A stretch of DNA of 64,000 nucleotides from Phycisphaerae bacterium (GTDB lineage Bacteria > Planctomycetota > Phycisphaerae > JAJVII01), in the NCBI GenBank assembly GCA_022072085.1, contig JAJVII010000037.1:44647-108646 (forward strand), given 5' to 3'. Positions 63,908-64,000 of this stretch are shown in pieces (position 1 is the stretch's first letter; each line of letters starts with the position of its first letter). The notes beneath the pieces were generated by a model. That model was not told the DNA's origin, searched no databases, and saw only the letters and a list, made by a program, of their open reading frames with translations. A program made the position numbers and the translations under genes.

Positions 63908-64000
63908 TCAGGCGGCGATCTGTTTGACTCCATCAACGAACGCGACGCCGGCGATCACGTCGGCAATCAGCTTGCTGCCGTTCAATGCTCGCCAACTCTT
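63908..64000 (-). CDS. C-terminal end of a Mutator/IS256-type transposase (runs off window)
   Basis: 30 residues are visible (KSWRALNGSKLIADVIAGVA then FVDGVKQIAA and stop). They resemble the end of IS256/Mutator transposases (WRxLNG...VIxGVxFxDG). The rest lies outside the window. It directly abuts the NHL fragment. Confidence 0.5.
   Translation of the reverse strand, partial: KSWRALNGSKLIADVIAGVAFVDGVKQIAA

Overview
The window is about 64 kb of GC-rich, gene-dense DNA. It most likely comes from a Planctomycetes bacterium of the Phycisphaerae type. The signs are a PEP-CTERM secreted protein, many exported proteins carrying ATTQP/TTTQP linkers, lipoproteins of families common in that phylum (DUF547, a DUF1570-like HExxH protein, URO-D-like, sulfatase), and a HDOD-GGDEF protein. 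No rRNA, tRNA or CRISPR array was found.

Left part (1-8.7 kb): the 3' end of a DUF1854 gene; a sigma54-type promoter and a PEP-CTERM protein with one dockerin-like calcium loop; a polytopic membrane protein; a GNAT acetyltransferase; a DUF1877 protein; a PPK2 polyphosphate kinase; a DUF547 lipoprotein; an AAC(3)-fold acetyltransferase; and, divergently, a TPR protein. From 8.7 to 21 kb there is a long acyl-CoA oxidation cluster on the plus strand: acyl-CoA dehydrogenase, thiolase, 3-hydroxyacyl-CoA dehydrogenase, enoyl-CoA hydratase, a B12 acyl-CoA mutase in two subunits, its MeaB-type G protein, both ETF subunits, and FixC/FixX-type ETF:quinone oxidoreductase with its ferredoxin. The mutase has Phe and Gln where methylmalonyl-CoA mutase has Tyr89 and Arg207. 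It therefore reads as an isobutyryl-CoA mutase, and the cluster as a route from isobutyrate/butyrate to acetyl-CoA.

Middle part (21-45 kb): pdxA and ribE; a WYL regulator coupled to dtd; an exonuclease-fold protein; a glycosyltransferase; signalling proteins (HDOD-GGDEF, receiver-like GGDEF, hybrid histidine kinase); rpmA, obgE and coaX; a choline-sulfatase-like enzyme; a URO-D-like protein; and an MnmE-like GTPase lacking the usual C-terminal CxGK. At 45.9-49.3 kb lies a nitrogen operon, amt-glnK-glnA, behind a near-consensus sigma54 promoter. Its PII protein lacks the uridylylatable Tyr51.

Right part (49.2-62.05 kb): an integrated element sits at the 3' end of glnA. A tyrosine recombinase lies against the left end, and a 16-bp direct repeat (GTTCGAGTTCTGCATG, 49229-49244 and 62037-62052) bounds it. 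The integrase frame runs through the core. In the circular form it would continue into a 61-residue tail that now lies 12.8 kb away at the right end. Beyond the right repeat is a decayed second integrase copy, so elements have accreted in tandem here. Inside are small HTH genes, a truncated primase-type protein, and a minus-strand cargo operon of eleven genes behind an ArsR repressor and a promoter/operator: a large permease, a DGC zinc-binding protein, a ferredoxin, four thioredoxin-fold proteins (two with unusual fusions), two ArsF-family redox proteins and an ArsG/CcdA-type membrane protein. This looks like a mobile metalloid or organoarsenical redox and efflux island. The last 1.6 kb holds an exported alpha/beta hydrolase, a truncated NHL-repeat gene and the end of a Mutator-type transposase running off the window.
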